From CAG-103 sp963627135 (GTDB lineage Bacteria > Bacillota > Clostridia > Oscillospirales > Oscillospiraceae), in contig CAVFZY010000007.1 in the NCBI GenBank assembly GCA_963627135.1, forward strand, positions 62,001-126,000: a DNA stretch of 64,000 bases. The letters are read 5' to 3'. The number at the start of each line of letters is the position of its first letter. Positions within the stretch are counted from its first letter, which is position 1. Under the pieces are notes generated by a model. That model did no database searches. It was not told where the DNA came from and saw nothing but the letters and a program-made list of their open reading frames with translations. Position numbers and translations under genes: made by a program. Below are positions 23,299 to 30,916 of this stretch, in pieces.

Positions 23299-23675
23299 TG
23301 CATCATTTCCGGTTGCCCCGCAGGGGCGAGGAAATGGCGCATTTCTGATTTCGCTGTGCTTTTGCATAGCGAATACAGCGTATTTCCAGCCGGGCGGGGC
23401 AGTGCTTCGCCCGGTATTTTTGCGCTTCGTCAATTCGTCAAAAACGTAACGTTAAAAATAAAACGTATTTGTTAAAAAAGTAGAAATACAAAAAAGGGCT
23501 TTTCAAATGGGAAAAATGGCGCTACAATGCAGTTGATAAGAAAATAACAAAGTTCGACAGCGTTCGTTCTGATTCGCCGCAGCGGCTGTTGCCGCCTGTG
23601 TGGGAAGTGTGGAAAGCGGAACGCAAAAGATAAAAAACAAACAGCACTTTCGATTTCTTAAAGGAGGAATCTGTC
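23299..23675. other. Intergenic stretch without a gene (murF to 65-aa gene)
   Basis: No convincing reading frame. It contains a second hairpin at about 23391-23417 (CCGGGCG-CGCCCGG followed by TATTTTT), then an AT-rich 150-bp stretch. TTTTCA-17-TACAAT around 23503-23531 is a weak promoter candidate for the 65-aa gene. Confidence 0.5.
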
Positions 23676-23873
23676 ATGACAAAGACCAAGATCGCAGTTC
23701 TGTGGGGCCTGCTCATCGCAATGATGGTGGCTTGCGCCGGTATTTACGCTACGCTCAAAGCGCGCGAGATGAACCCCTACATACGCAGCACCGGCACCTA
23801 TGTGGAGACGGTGCAGCCGAATGGTGAGGCGTCCGCCGTCGTCGCGGACAACGTGGTCACGGTCAATGACTGA
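23676..23873 (+). CDS. Small membrane-anchored protein of unknown function (65 aa)
   Basis: A 65-residue protein with one N-terminal hydrophobic segment (IAVLWGLLIAMMVACAGIYATL, ~residues 5-26) after a short basic start, then a ~38-residue extracytoplasmic tail with no known domain. AAAGGAGG lies before ATG 23676 and a strong terminator follows. The N-terminus (MTKTKIAVLWGLLIA) resembles that of the 236-residue protein 200 bp downstream (MSKTSKIILWCALIA), and both continue with a VETVQP/AESLQP-like stretch followed by D-x-VVTVND/DETPVITGGD. It may be a shortened paralogue of that protein. No function is assigned. Confidence 0.65.
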   Translation: MTKTKIAVLWGLLIAMMVACAGIYATLKAREMNPYIRSTGTYVETVQPNGEASAVVADNVVTVND

Positions 23874-23922
23874 GTCCTGACAGGCGTGCGGTCCGCCGCT
23901 CGCTGATAGAAGGCACACATAC

Positions 23923-23962
23923 GCACGCCGGGCGAAGCTCTGCTTCGCCCGGCGTGCTTTTT
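23923..23962 (+). terminator. Intrinsic terminator after the 65-aa gene
   Basis: Perfect 16-bp stem GCACGCCGGGCGAAGC with its complement, loop TCT, then five Ts. Confidence 0.92.
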
Positions 23963-24069
23963 CGCCAAATATTCGGAAACGGCTTTACTTTTTGGCCGGA
24001 ATATGGTATTTTGAATACAAGGACGGAGGAAATCAGTTTACATAACATGAGTTTCAGGAGGGAACGACC

Positions 24070-24780
24070 ATGTCGAAAACGAGCAAGATCATTCTCTGGT
24101 GTGCGCTGATCGCGGTGCTGGCGCTGTGCGTTGTGCTGTATATCTCAACGAAGCAGCCCGCGGCGGACACGACCGCCCGCGATGCGGGAAAGCGTTATGC
24201 TGAGTCCCTGCAGCCCGGCGACGAGACGCCGGTCATCACGGGCGGGGACTTCACGATCACGGCGCACACGTTTGAAAACATGTGCACGCAGAACCGCGCC
24301 TCCGGCATGACGGAGACAGAGGCTGCGCAGTACACGCTCGCGCGCTATATCGTGACGCGCTCGCTGTACTACCAGGCGGTCACCGAGGGCTATGCGGCCG
24401 CGGACGCCGCCGTGCAGCAGGACATTGACGATACCCGCGCCGCCGCACAGACGGCGGACAACCGCGAAGTCTATGAGCAGTTCATCGCCGGCACCGGCAT
24501 GACGGAGGACGCCTACTGGGCCTCGATGTTCGAGACGCGCAAGCTCATGCTCACGCTTGAGAATTATACGCAGGCGCAGAAGGCCGCCTTCCTTGCGGCG
24601 GGGCACGCGCCGGACGAGACGGATGCGTGGCACGACTTCTGCTATACGCTCACCAAGGCGGCCGTGGATGCGCAGAACATCACGCTCGCCGCGCCGTACA
24701 GCTGGACGCTCACGCGCGACAATTATAACGACGCCGGTACGTGGCCGGAGCTGACGCAGAGCACCGGCACGCCCGGATAA
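24070..24780 (+). CDS. Membrane-anchored SurA_N/foldase-like protein lacking a PPIase domain
   Basis: A 236-residue protein with an N-terminal membrane anchor (IILWCALIAVLALCVVLYIS) and no lipobox. The body resembles the helical chaperone domain of SurA/PrsA-type foldases: a short beta start (ITGGDFTITAHTF), then helices with TETEAAQYTLARYIVTRSLYYQAVTEGY, and TEDAYWASMFETRKLMLTLENY, which correspond to the residues around the conserved L-Y-AxxxG block. No parvulin or other isomerase domain is present, so it may be a membrane-tethered chaperone or a degenerate foldase. AGGAGGGAACGACC precedes ATG 24070. Domain assignment is by pattern only and is moderate in certainty. Confidence 0.6.
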   Translation: MSKTSKIILWCALIAVLALCVVLYISTKQPAADTTARDAGKRYAESLQPGDETPVITGGDFTITAHTFENMCTQNRASGMTETEAAQYTLARYIVTRSLYYQAVTEGYAAADAAVQQDIDDTRAAAQTADNREVYEQFIAGTGMTEDAYWASMFETRKLMLTLENYTQAQKAAFLAAGHAPDETDAWHDFCYTLTKAAVDAQNITLAAPYSWTLTRDNYNDAGTWPELTQSTGTPG

Positions 24781-24787
24781 AGCAGAT

Positions 24788-24810
24788 TCCCCGCATCTTC
24801 GGATGCGGGG
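24788..24810. terminator. UUCG-type hairpin between convergent genes
   Basis: TTCCCCGCATC-TTCG-GATGCGGGG, a very stable tetraloop hairpin between the SurA_N-like gene and bofA. The downstream T content is low (ACCCGTTT). Confidence 0.6.
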
Positions 24811-24825
24811 ACCCGTTTATGTAGG

Positions 24826-25092
24826 CTAAAAGAGATATTTGATCAGCAGCAGCAGCACCAGCCCTGGGAACCCGGCCACGCTGATGACCAGCGCATTGAT
24901 CCAGTTGAGGCCGAGCGTGATGCCGATGGCGCTGCCGAAAAAGTTGAGCAGAAACAGCGCCGCGAAGCCGATGGCCGTGTTGAGCAGCAGTTTCAGGATC
25001 CAGCGGATCGGTTTTCGCAGCAGCCGAATGACCAGCCAGACGAGAAACACGGCCGCGATCACGACCAGAATGTCCGTAAGTGTTTGCGACAT
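24826..25092 (-). CDS. bofA: BofA-family inhibitor of pro-sigma-K processing
   Basis: An 88-residue integral membrane protein with two or three hydrophobic segments. The C-terminal half has the family block LLNTAIGFAALFLLNFFGSAIG, shown here in part as NTAIGFAALFLLNFFG, followed by LNWINALVISVAGFPGLVLLLL. In Bacillus, BofA with SpoIVFA holds the protease SpoIVFB inactive until the forespore signal arrives, delaying sigma-K release. It follows yaaL by 11 bp on the minus strand, the same order as in Bacillus (recR-yaaL-bofA), although recR is not here. With pro-sigK in the same window, it supports an intact late-sporulation checkpoint. Confidence 0.87.
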   Translation of the reverse strand: MSQTLTDILVVIAAVFLVWLVIRLLRKPIRWILKLLLNTAIGFAALFLLNFFGSAIGITLGLNWINALVISVAGFPGLVLLLLIKYLF

Positions 25093-25103
25093 AAGAAACC
25101 ATC

Positions 25104-25319
25104 CTATTGTGTCAGATTTTTCAGATCGTGCACGGCGCAGTTGTACTTTGCGCGCAGCGCGTTGATCTCATAGATGCACGCCTCCATCAGCAGGGGATCG
25201 GTGATGTTGTCAAATTCATTGTAGGCCTGTTCGAGTTCGCGGCGCACGCCGAGCATCTCGGCGCGCACGCGCTGCACTTCCGCGCGGTGTGCCCGCTGCT
25301 GCTTTCTCTGACTGGACAT
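25104..25319 (-). CDS. YaaL/DUF2508 family small protein
   Basis: A 71-residue, helical, charged protein. The region AYNEFDNITDPLLMEACIYEINALRAKYN is the DUF2508 hallmark (NxFdxvtDPeLID..Iye..aa..kY). Function is unknown. In Bacillus the homologue YaaL lies immediately before bofA, exactly the arrangement seen here, so the pairing is conserved even though the upstream dnaX-recR genes are missing. CGGAGG precedes ATG 25319 on the minus strand. Confidence 0.82.
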   Translation of the reverse strand: MSSQRKQQRAHRAEVQRVRAEMLGVRRELEQAYNEFDNITDPLLMEACIYEINALRAKYNCAVHDLKNLTQ

Positions 25320-25371
25320 GGAAAAGCCTCCGTTCGCTTTTCTGTATATTCTATGCCGGCAGCGGCGGTTT

Positions 25372-25681
25372 TAGTCAGAGCGCAGCGAAATTTTCCAGGC
25401 ATAGCGGTGGGTGGTGCGCGCATACTGTGTTCGGACAACATATCCGACGCGCGCTGCAGCGAAGCAAACCCGCGGAGGCCGCCCGGCACACAGGCCGCGG
25501 CGCAACATCCGATTCCTGCAAGAGCTTTGCAGGCTGCTGCATCCAGCGCGGGAACGACCCGCTCCGGACCACCGGAACGCCGTTCGGCACGGATTGCGTC
25601 AAGTGCCGGAGCGGCAGGGGACAGCCCCGAAGGTTCCGGGGCGGCGGGGAGCGCACTTCACGCGTTCCCCGTCTATTTTTT
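25372..25681 (+). ncRNA. Candidate structured noncoding RNA of unknown family
   Basis: A ~310-bp, GC-rich stretch with no plausible protein but many complementary arms. GCGCGC 25416-25421 pairs with 25449-25454, enclosing TCGGA/TCCGA. CCTGCAA 25515-25521 pairs with TTGCAGG 25527-25533. CCGCTCCGG 25559-25567 pairs with CCGGAGCGG 25606-25614. CCCCG 25625-25629 pairs with CGGGG 25637-25641. The segment ends in a plus-strand intrinsic terminator, yet no plus-strand gene lies upstream, since yaaL and bofA run the other way. I checked by eye for RNase P, tmRNA and SRP signature sequences and found none. The 5' end is undefined; no clear promoter was seen. Confidence 0.4.
25643..25681 (+). terminator. 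Intrinsic terminator of the putative RNA
   Basis: Twelve-base-pair stem GGCGGGGAGCGC/GCGTTCCCCGTC with two G-U pairs and a 7-base loop, followed directly by TATTTTTT. Confidence 0.8.
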
Positions 25682-25689
25682 GGAATTCC

Positions 25690-25718
25690 TTGCATTTCCG
25701 GCCTTGATACGCTATACT
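25690..25718 (+). promoter_or_regulatory. Promoter of the topoisomerase operon
   Basis: TTGCAT (25690-25695), 17-bp spacer, TATACT (25713-25718), 62 bp before the gyrB-like gene. Confidence 0.7.
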
Positions 25719-25779
25719 AGATTGGTTAAGGTATGAAATGATGCTACCACATCTTGTGATATGAGAGGGATCCAACGAC

Positions 25780-27765
25780 ATGGCAAAGGCCCCAACAACA
25801 ACCTACGGCAATGACAGCATCTCGATGCTCAAGGGCGCGGAGCGCGTGCGCAAACGCCCGAGTGTCATCTTCGGCTCCGACGGGCTGGAGGGCTGCGAGC
25901 ACGCAGTGTTTGAAATTCTCTCGAACGCGATCGACGAGGCGCGCGAGGGATTCGGCAGTATTATAACCGTTACGCGCTACGAAGACAAGTCCATTGAGGT
26001 GGAGGATTTCGGGCGCGGCTGTCCGGTGGACTGGAACGAGAAGGAGCAGCGCTACAACTGGGAGCTGATCTTCTGCGAAATGTACGCCGGCGGCAAGTAC
26101 AAGAACAACGAGGGCGAAAACTACGAGTACTCGCTCGGCCTCAACGGCCTCGGCGCGTGCGCCACGCAGTACGCCTCGGAATACATGGACGTGACCATCT
26201 GGCGCGACGGGAAAAAGTACACCCTGCATTTTCGCCATGGCGAGGTCGTCGGCGGGCTGGAGAGCGCCCCGGCCGACCGCAAGAAGACCGGCTCGACCAT
26301 CCGCTGGCGGCCGGATCTGGAGGTGTTCACGGACATCGACGTGCCCGAGAGCTATTTTCAGGACGTGCTGCACCGGCAGGCCGTGGTCAACCGCGGCGTG
26401 ACGTTCCGCCTGCGCGTGCAGCGCGGCGGCGCGTTCGAGACGACGGACTACTGCTACGCCGACGGCATCCTTGACTATGTCAAGGAGCTCGCCGGGGAGG
26501 ACGCGCTGACCGTCCCGACCTTCATTGAGACCGAGCGCCGCGGCCGCGACCGCGCGGACAAGCCGGAGTATAAGGTGAAGATCTCGGCGGCGTTCTGCTT
26601 TTCCAACCGCGTCAATGATATTGAATATTACCACAACTCGTCCTGGCTGGAGTACGGCGGCGCGCCGGAAAAGGCCGCGAAGAGCGCCTTTACCTCCGCC
26701 ATCGACGCCTACATCAAGCAGCAGGGCAAGTACCAGAAGAGCGAGAGCAAGATCAGCTTTCAGGACGTGCAGGACTGCCTAATCCTCGTCACGAACTGCT
26801 TTTCGACCATCACGTCCTACGAAAACCAGACGAAAAAGGCCATCACGAACAAGTTCATCCAGGAGGCCATGACGGAGTTTTTCCGCGCCCAGCTCGAGAT
26901 CTATTTCATCGAGCACAAGGCCGAGGCCGACCGCGTTATGGAGCAGGTGCTCATCAATAAACGCAGCCGCGAGACGGCGGAAAAAGCGCGTCTGAACATC
27001 AAGAAAAAGCTCACCGGCAATGTCGACCTTGCCAACCGTGTGCAGAAGTTCGTTGACTGCCGCTCAAAAGACGTCTCGCGCCGCGAGATCTACATCGTGG
27101 AGGGCGATTCCGCCCTCGGTGCCTGTAAGCTCTCGCGTGATGCGGAGTTTCAGGGTATCATGCCCGTGCGCGGCAAGATCCTCAACTGTCTGAAGGCGGA
27201 CTATGCGCGCATTTTTAAGAGCGATGTCATCACCGACCTCATGCGCGTGCTCGGCTGCGGCGTGGAGGTGCAGAGCAAGCAGGCTAAGGACCTCTCGGCG
27301 TTTAATCTCGAGAACCTGCGCTGGAACAAGGTCATCATCTGCACGGATGCCGACGTGGACGGCTTCCAGATCCGCACGCTCATCCTCACCATGCTCTACC
27401 GGCTGGCCCCGACGCTTATCCGCGAGGGCTATGTGTACATTGCCGAGTCGCCCCTGTATGAGATCGTGAGCAAGGGCAAGACTTACTTTGCCTACTCCGA
27501 CCGCGAGAAGGCGGCCATCATCGACAGTCTCGGCGGCGCAAAGGCGGACATCAACCGCTCGAAAGGCCTCGGCGAGAACGACCCCGAGATGATGTGGCTC
27601 ACGACCATGAACCCCGACACGCGCAAGCTTATCCGCGTCATGCCGGAGGATGTCGAGCGCACGGCGCAGATGTTTGATCTGCTCCTGGGCGACAATCTCG
27701 CCGGACGCAAGGCGCACATTGCCGAGTGCGGCAGCCAGTTTCTCGATCTGGCCGATATTTCCTGA
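25780..27765 (+). CDS. Divergent type II topoisomerase B subunit (GyrB/ParE-like)
   Basis: A 661-residue ATPase subunit of a type IIA topoisomerase. The GHKL domain has EILSNAIDEAREG (catalytic Glu and Asn), VEDFGRGCPVDW and the ATP-lid glycine run LGLNGLGACATQYAS. The transducer contains the KxQTKxxxT-like segment YENQTKKAITN. The TOPRIM domain has VEGDSALGACK (usually EGDSAGGSAK), PVRGKILN and TDADVDGFQI (metal-binding Asp pair). Substitutions around these motifs separate it from housekeeping GyrB, so it is probably the topo IV-like second set or a clade-specific paralogue. It is cotranscribed with the A subunit 30 bp downstream. AGAGGGATCC precedes ATG 25780. Confidence 0.88.
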   Translation: MAKAPTTTYGNDSISMLKGAERVRKRPSVIFGSDGLEGCEHAVFEILSNAIDEAREGFGSIITVTRYEDKSIEVEDFGRGCPVDWNEKEQRYNWELIFCEMYAGGKYKNNEGENYEYSLGLNGLGACATQYASEYMDVTIWRDGKKYTLHFRHGEVVGGLESAPADRKKTGSTIRWRPDLEVFTDIDVPESYFQDVLHRQAVVNRGVTFRLRVQRGGAFETTDYCYADGILDYVKELAGEDALTVPTFIETERRGRDRADKPEYKVKISAAFCFSNRVNDIEYYHNSSWLEYGGAPEKAAKSAFTSAIDAYIKQQGKYQKSESKISFQDVQDCLILVTNCFSTITSYENQTKKAITNKFIQEAMTEFFRAQLEIYFIEHKAEADRVMEQVLINKRSRETAEKARLNIKKKLTGNVDLANRVQKFVDCRSKDVSRREIYIVEGDSALGACKLSRDAEFQGIMPVRGKILNCLKADYARIFKSDVITDLMRVLGCGVEVQSKQAKDLSAFNLENLRWNKVIICTDADVDGFQIRTLILTMLYRLAPTLIREGYVYIAESPLYEIVSKGKTYFAYSDREKAAIIDSLGGAKADINRSKGLGENDPEMMWLTTMNPDTRKLIRVMPEDVERTAQMFDLLLGDNLAGRKAHIAECGSQFLDLADIS

Positions 27766-27795
27766 GAAAAACCTGCGTAAAGGAACGGTAACGTT

Positions 27796-30030
27796 ATGCC
27801 GAGAAAAAAAGCACCGGAAATCAAGAAAACCGTGGACCCCAACGTTGTCGGGCTCAAGGCGGAGGTCATCTCCCAGCCCATCACCGAGACGCTGGAGCAA
27901 AACTATATGCCGTATGCAATGAGCGTCATCGTCTCGCGCGCGATTCCGGAGATCGACGGCTTCAAGCCCAGCCACCGCAAGCTGCTGTACACGATGTACA
28001 AGATGAATCTGCTCACGGGCGGGCGCACGAAATCGGCCAACATCGTCGGCCAGACCATGCGCCTCAACCCGCATGGCGACGCCGCGATCTACGAGACCAT
28101 GGTTCGCCTGTCGAAGGGCTACGGCGCGCTGCTGACGCCGTTTGTGGATTCCAAGGGCAACTTCGGCAAGGTGTTTTCACGCGATATGTCCTACGCCGCC
28201 TCGCGTTACACGGAGGCGAAGCTCGCGCCCATCTGTGCCGAGCTCTTCGGCGACATTGACAGCGACACCGTCGATTTCGTCGATAACTACGACGGCTCCA
28301 TGAAAGAACCGGCCCTGCTGCCGACGCGCTTTCCAAACGTGCTCGTGTCGGCAAACCTCGGCATCGCCGTCGGCATGGCCAGCCAGATCTGCGGCTTCAA
28401 CCTCGAGGAGGTCTGCCGCACGACGATCGCCTATCTCGAGGACCCAAACCACGACCTGCTCTCGACGCTTCCGGCGCCGGACTTTCCGACCGGCGGCGAG
28501 ATCCTGTATGACTGCGGCGAGATGGCCCAGATCTACCGCACCGGCCGCGGCAGCGTGAAGGTGCGCGCCCGCTGGCGGCATCTGCCGAAGGAAAACATCA
28601 TCGAGATCTACGAGATCCCGTATTCCACGACGGTCGAGGCCGTCATTGACAAGGTGGCCGAGCTCGTCAAGGCGGGCAAGCTGCGCGAGGTGGCCGATAT
28701 GCGCGACGAGACCGACCTCAGCGGCCTGAAGCTCGCTATCGACCTCAAGCGCGGCGCGGACCCCGAGCAGGTCATGCAAAAGCTCTTCCGGCTCACGCCG
28801 CTGTGCGACAGCTTTGCCTGCAACTTCAACATCCTCATTGCCGGCAACCCGCGCGTGATGGGCGTGGGCGAAATTCTCGACGAGTGGATCGCCTGGCGCA
28901 TGGAGTGCATCCGCCGGCGCGTGTTCTTCGACTTGCAGAAAAAGCGCGCCAAGCTCCATCTGCTGCAGGGCCTCGGCAAGATTCTGCTCGACATTGACCG
29001 CGCCATCGCCATCATCCGCAATACCGAGCGCGAGGCCGACGTCGTGCCGAACCTCATGGCGGGCTTTGACCTCGACGAGGTGCAGGCAAACTTCGTGGCC
29101 GAGATCAAGCTGCGCAACATCAACCGCGAGTACATCCTCAAGCGCACGGCCGAGACCGACGCGCTGGAAAAAGATATTGCCGACCTCAAGGCGACGCTCG
29201 AGAGCAAGCGCCGCATCCGCGGCATTATCATCCGTGAGCTCAAGGAGATCATTCGCAGGTACCCGTCCCCGCGGCGCACGGGCATCGTCGAGGCGGAATC
29301 CGTCGTGCAGATGCCGGCAGAGGACCTCGTGCCGGATTATCCGGTGCAGCTGTTCCTCTCGCGCGAGGGCTACTTCAAGAAGATCACGCCGCAGTCGCTG
29401 CGCATGAGCGGCGAGCAGAAGTATAAGGACGGCGACGAGCTGAGCCAGAGCTTCGGCGCGACGAACCGCGGGGAACTTCTCATCTTCACCGACCGTCAAC
29501 AGGTGTATAAGGCCAAGCTCTGCGACTTTGCGGACACGAAAGCATCCGTGCTCGGCGTGTACCTGCCGACGGTGCTGTCCATGGACGCTGACGAGCACGT
29601 CCTGTGCATGATCGACCCCTGTGACTACTGCGGTGAGCTGCTGCTGGTATTCCAAAACGGCAAGGCCGCGCGCATCCCCATGTCGGCGTATGAGACCAAG
29701 ACGAACCGCCGCCGCCTGACCGGCGCGTACTCGGACAAGAGCCCGCTCGTGGCCGTGCTGCCGCTGTACGCGGGCAGCGAGGTCGTGCTCTTCGCGTCCG
29801 ACGGGCGCGCACTGCTCTTCCCGCCGGAGGCCGTGTCGCTCAAGGCCTCACGCACGACGCAGGGCGTCGCCGTCATGGCGCTGAAGAAAAAGGCCGTCGT
29901 CACGCAGGCAAAGTTTGTGCCCGATACGCTCATCCGCAACCATGCGCGTTACCGCGCCAGGAGTCTGCCGGCTGCCGGCGCGCTGCTGCGCGAGGACGAC
30001 CGCGGCGAGGAGCAGATGAGCCTGATCTGA
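27796..30030 (+). CDS. Divergent type II topoisomerase A subunit (GyrA/ParC-like)
   Basis: A 744-residue DNA cleavage/religation subunit. The winged-helix region has DGFKPSHRKLLYTMY, the quinolone-determining stretch NPHGDAAIYETMVRLS, and the catalytic Tyr in SYAASRYTEAKLAP. A tower and coiled coil follow (KRTAETDALEKDIADLKATL), then a shortened beta-propeller C-terminal domain with repeats such as GELLIFTDRQQVYKAK and VVLFASDGRALLFP. There is no clear GyrA box (QRRGGKG), which argues for decatenation/topo IV-like activity over negative supercoiling. Positions equal to E. coli GyrA Ser83 and Asp87 are Ala and Glu. It pairs with the preceding B subunit. Confidence 0.88.
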   Translation: MPRKKAPEIKKTVDPNVVGLKAEVISQPITETLEQNYMPYAMSVIVSRAIPEIDGFKPSHRKLLYTMYKMNLLTGGRTKSANIVGQTMRLNPHGDAAIYETMVRLSKGYGALLTPFVDSKGNFGKVFSRDMSYAASRYTEAKLAPICAELFGDIDSDTVDFVDNYDGSMKEPALLPTRFPNVLVSANLGIAVGMASQICGFNLEEVCRTTIAYLEDPNHDLLSTLPAPDFPTGGEILYDCGEMAQIYRTGRGSVKVRARWRHLPKENIIEIYEIPYSTTVEAVIDKVAELVKAGKLREVADMRDETDLSGLKLAIDLKRGADPEQVMQKLFRLTPLCDSFACNFNILIAGNPRVMGVGEILDEWIAWRMECIRRRVFFDLQKKRAKLHLLQGLGKILLDIDRAIAIIRNTEREADVVPNLMAGFDLDEVQANFVAEIKLRNINREYILKRTAETDALEKDIADLKATLESKRRIRGIIIRELKEIIRRYPSPRRTGIVEAESVVQMPAEDLVPDYPVQLFLSREGYFKKITPQSLRMSGEQKYKDGDELSQSFGATNRGELLIFTDRQQVYKAKLCDFADTKASVLGVYLPTVLSMDADEHVLCMIDPCDYCGELLLVFQNGKAARIPMSAYETKTNRRRLTGAYSDKSPLVAVLPLYAGSEVVLFASDGRALLFPPEAVSLKASRTTQGVAVMALKKKAVVTQAKFVPDTLIRNHARYRARSLPAAGALLREDDRGEEQMSLI

Positions 30031-30040
30031 GGAGAGGGAT

Positions 30041-30904
30041 ATGGATCTGCATCGTTTTTCCGCTTTTGATTACATGAAGCTGGTCGTCGGTTCGGCGCTC
30101 GTGGCCGCGGCGTTCCAGTTCTTCACGTTCCCGAACAGCATCGTCTCCGGCGGCGTGACCGGCATCGCCCAGATCATCCGCCTTCTGACCGGCATTCCCG
30201 TCGGCGTGCTGTCGATCCTCATCAACATCCCCATTTTCTATCTCGGCTGGCGGCACTGCCTCGGCACACGCCGGCTCATTCTGGCGCTGTGCGTCATGGT
30301 GTTCATCTCCGTACTCATCGACGTGCTCGCGCTGACCGGCCTCGTCGTGACGGACGAGCCGATGCTCGGCGCGGTCTACGGCGGCGTGCTCAACGGCGCG
30401 GGTTCCGGCCTGATCTATACCACCGGTACGACCGGCGGTGGCACGGACATCGTGGCCAAGATACTGCGTCGGCGCTATCCGTACATCAACTTCGGCACGC
30501 TGCTGTTCGGCATGAACGTCGTCGTCGTGCTGACGTTTGCTTTCCTGTTCAAGAAGTACGACAGCTGCATGTACACCATGATCGAGATGTTCATCAGCTC
30601 CAAGGTCGTCAACCTCGTGCTCTATGGGCCCGGTGTGTCGGAGGTGTGCTACATCATCAGTGGCAATGCAAACGCCATCAAGAGTGCCATCACCTGCACA
30701 ATGGGCCGCGGCGTCACGCTGCTGCGCGGCGAGGGCGCGTGGTCTGGCAAGGAAATGCAGGTCATCCTCTGCGTGGTCAAGCGGCCGGAGATCGCCCAGC
30801 TGCGCGAGGTCGTGCGCTCGGTGGACGAGCACGCATTTGTCATCGTGTCCGAGGCCAAGGAAGTGTTTGGCCGCGGCTTTGGAAACATCTACGGCGACGA
30901 TTGA
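30041..30904 (+). CDS. YitT-family membrane protein (DUF161 + DUF2179)
   Basis: A 287-residue protein with about five membrane segments in residues ~12-185, typical of YitT: FFTFPNSIVSGGVTGIAQII, GSGLIYTTGTTGGGTDIVAK and FISSKVVNLVLYG. The cytoplasmic C-terminal DUF2179 domain follows (~200-287; MGRGVTLLRGEGAWSGKEMQVILCVV, shown in part). Function is unknown; transport roles have been suggested for family members. It begins 10 bp after the gyrA-like gene with GGAGAGGGAT before ATG 30041, so it may share that transcript. The lipoprotein gene follows after 12 bp. Confidence 0.88.
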   Translation: MDLHRFSAFDYMKLVVGSALVAAAFQFFTFPNSIVSGGVTGIAQIIRLLTGIPVGVLSILINIPIFYLGWRHCLGTRRLILALCVMVFISVLIDVLALTGLVVTDEPMLGAVYGGVLNGAGSGLIYTTGTTGGGTDIVAKILRRRYPYINFGTLLFGMNVVVVLTFAFLFKKYDSCMYTMIEMFISSKVVNLVLYGPGVSEVCYIISGNANAIKSAITCTMGRGVTLLRGEGAWSGKEMQVILCVVKRPEIAQLREVVRSVDEHAFVIVSEAKEVFGRGFGNIYGDD

Positions 30905-30916
30905 AAGGAGCGGAGT

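Noticed and set aside
25620..25645. SRP RNA domain IV in the structured segment (GTCAAGTGCCGGAGCGG)
   Set aside because: Superficially similar, but the GGAAG-AGCA apical motif and the internal loop are absent.
25107..25736. 209-codon plus-strand ORF and overlapping frames across the structured region
   Set aside because: Crosses yaaL in antisense, has low-complexity composition and no ribosome binding site; the region is better explained as a structured RNA.
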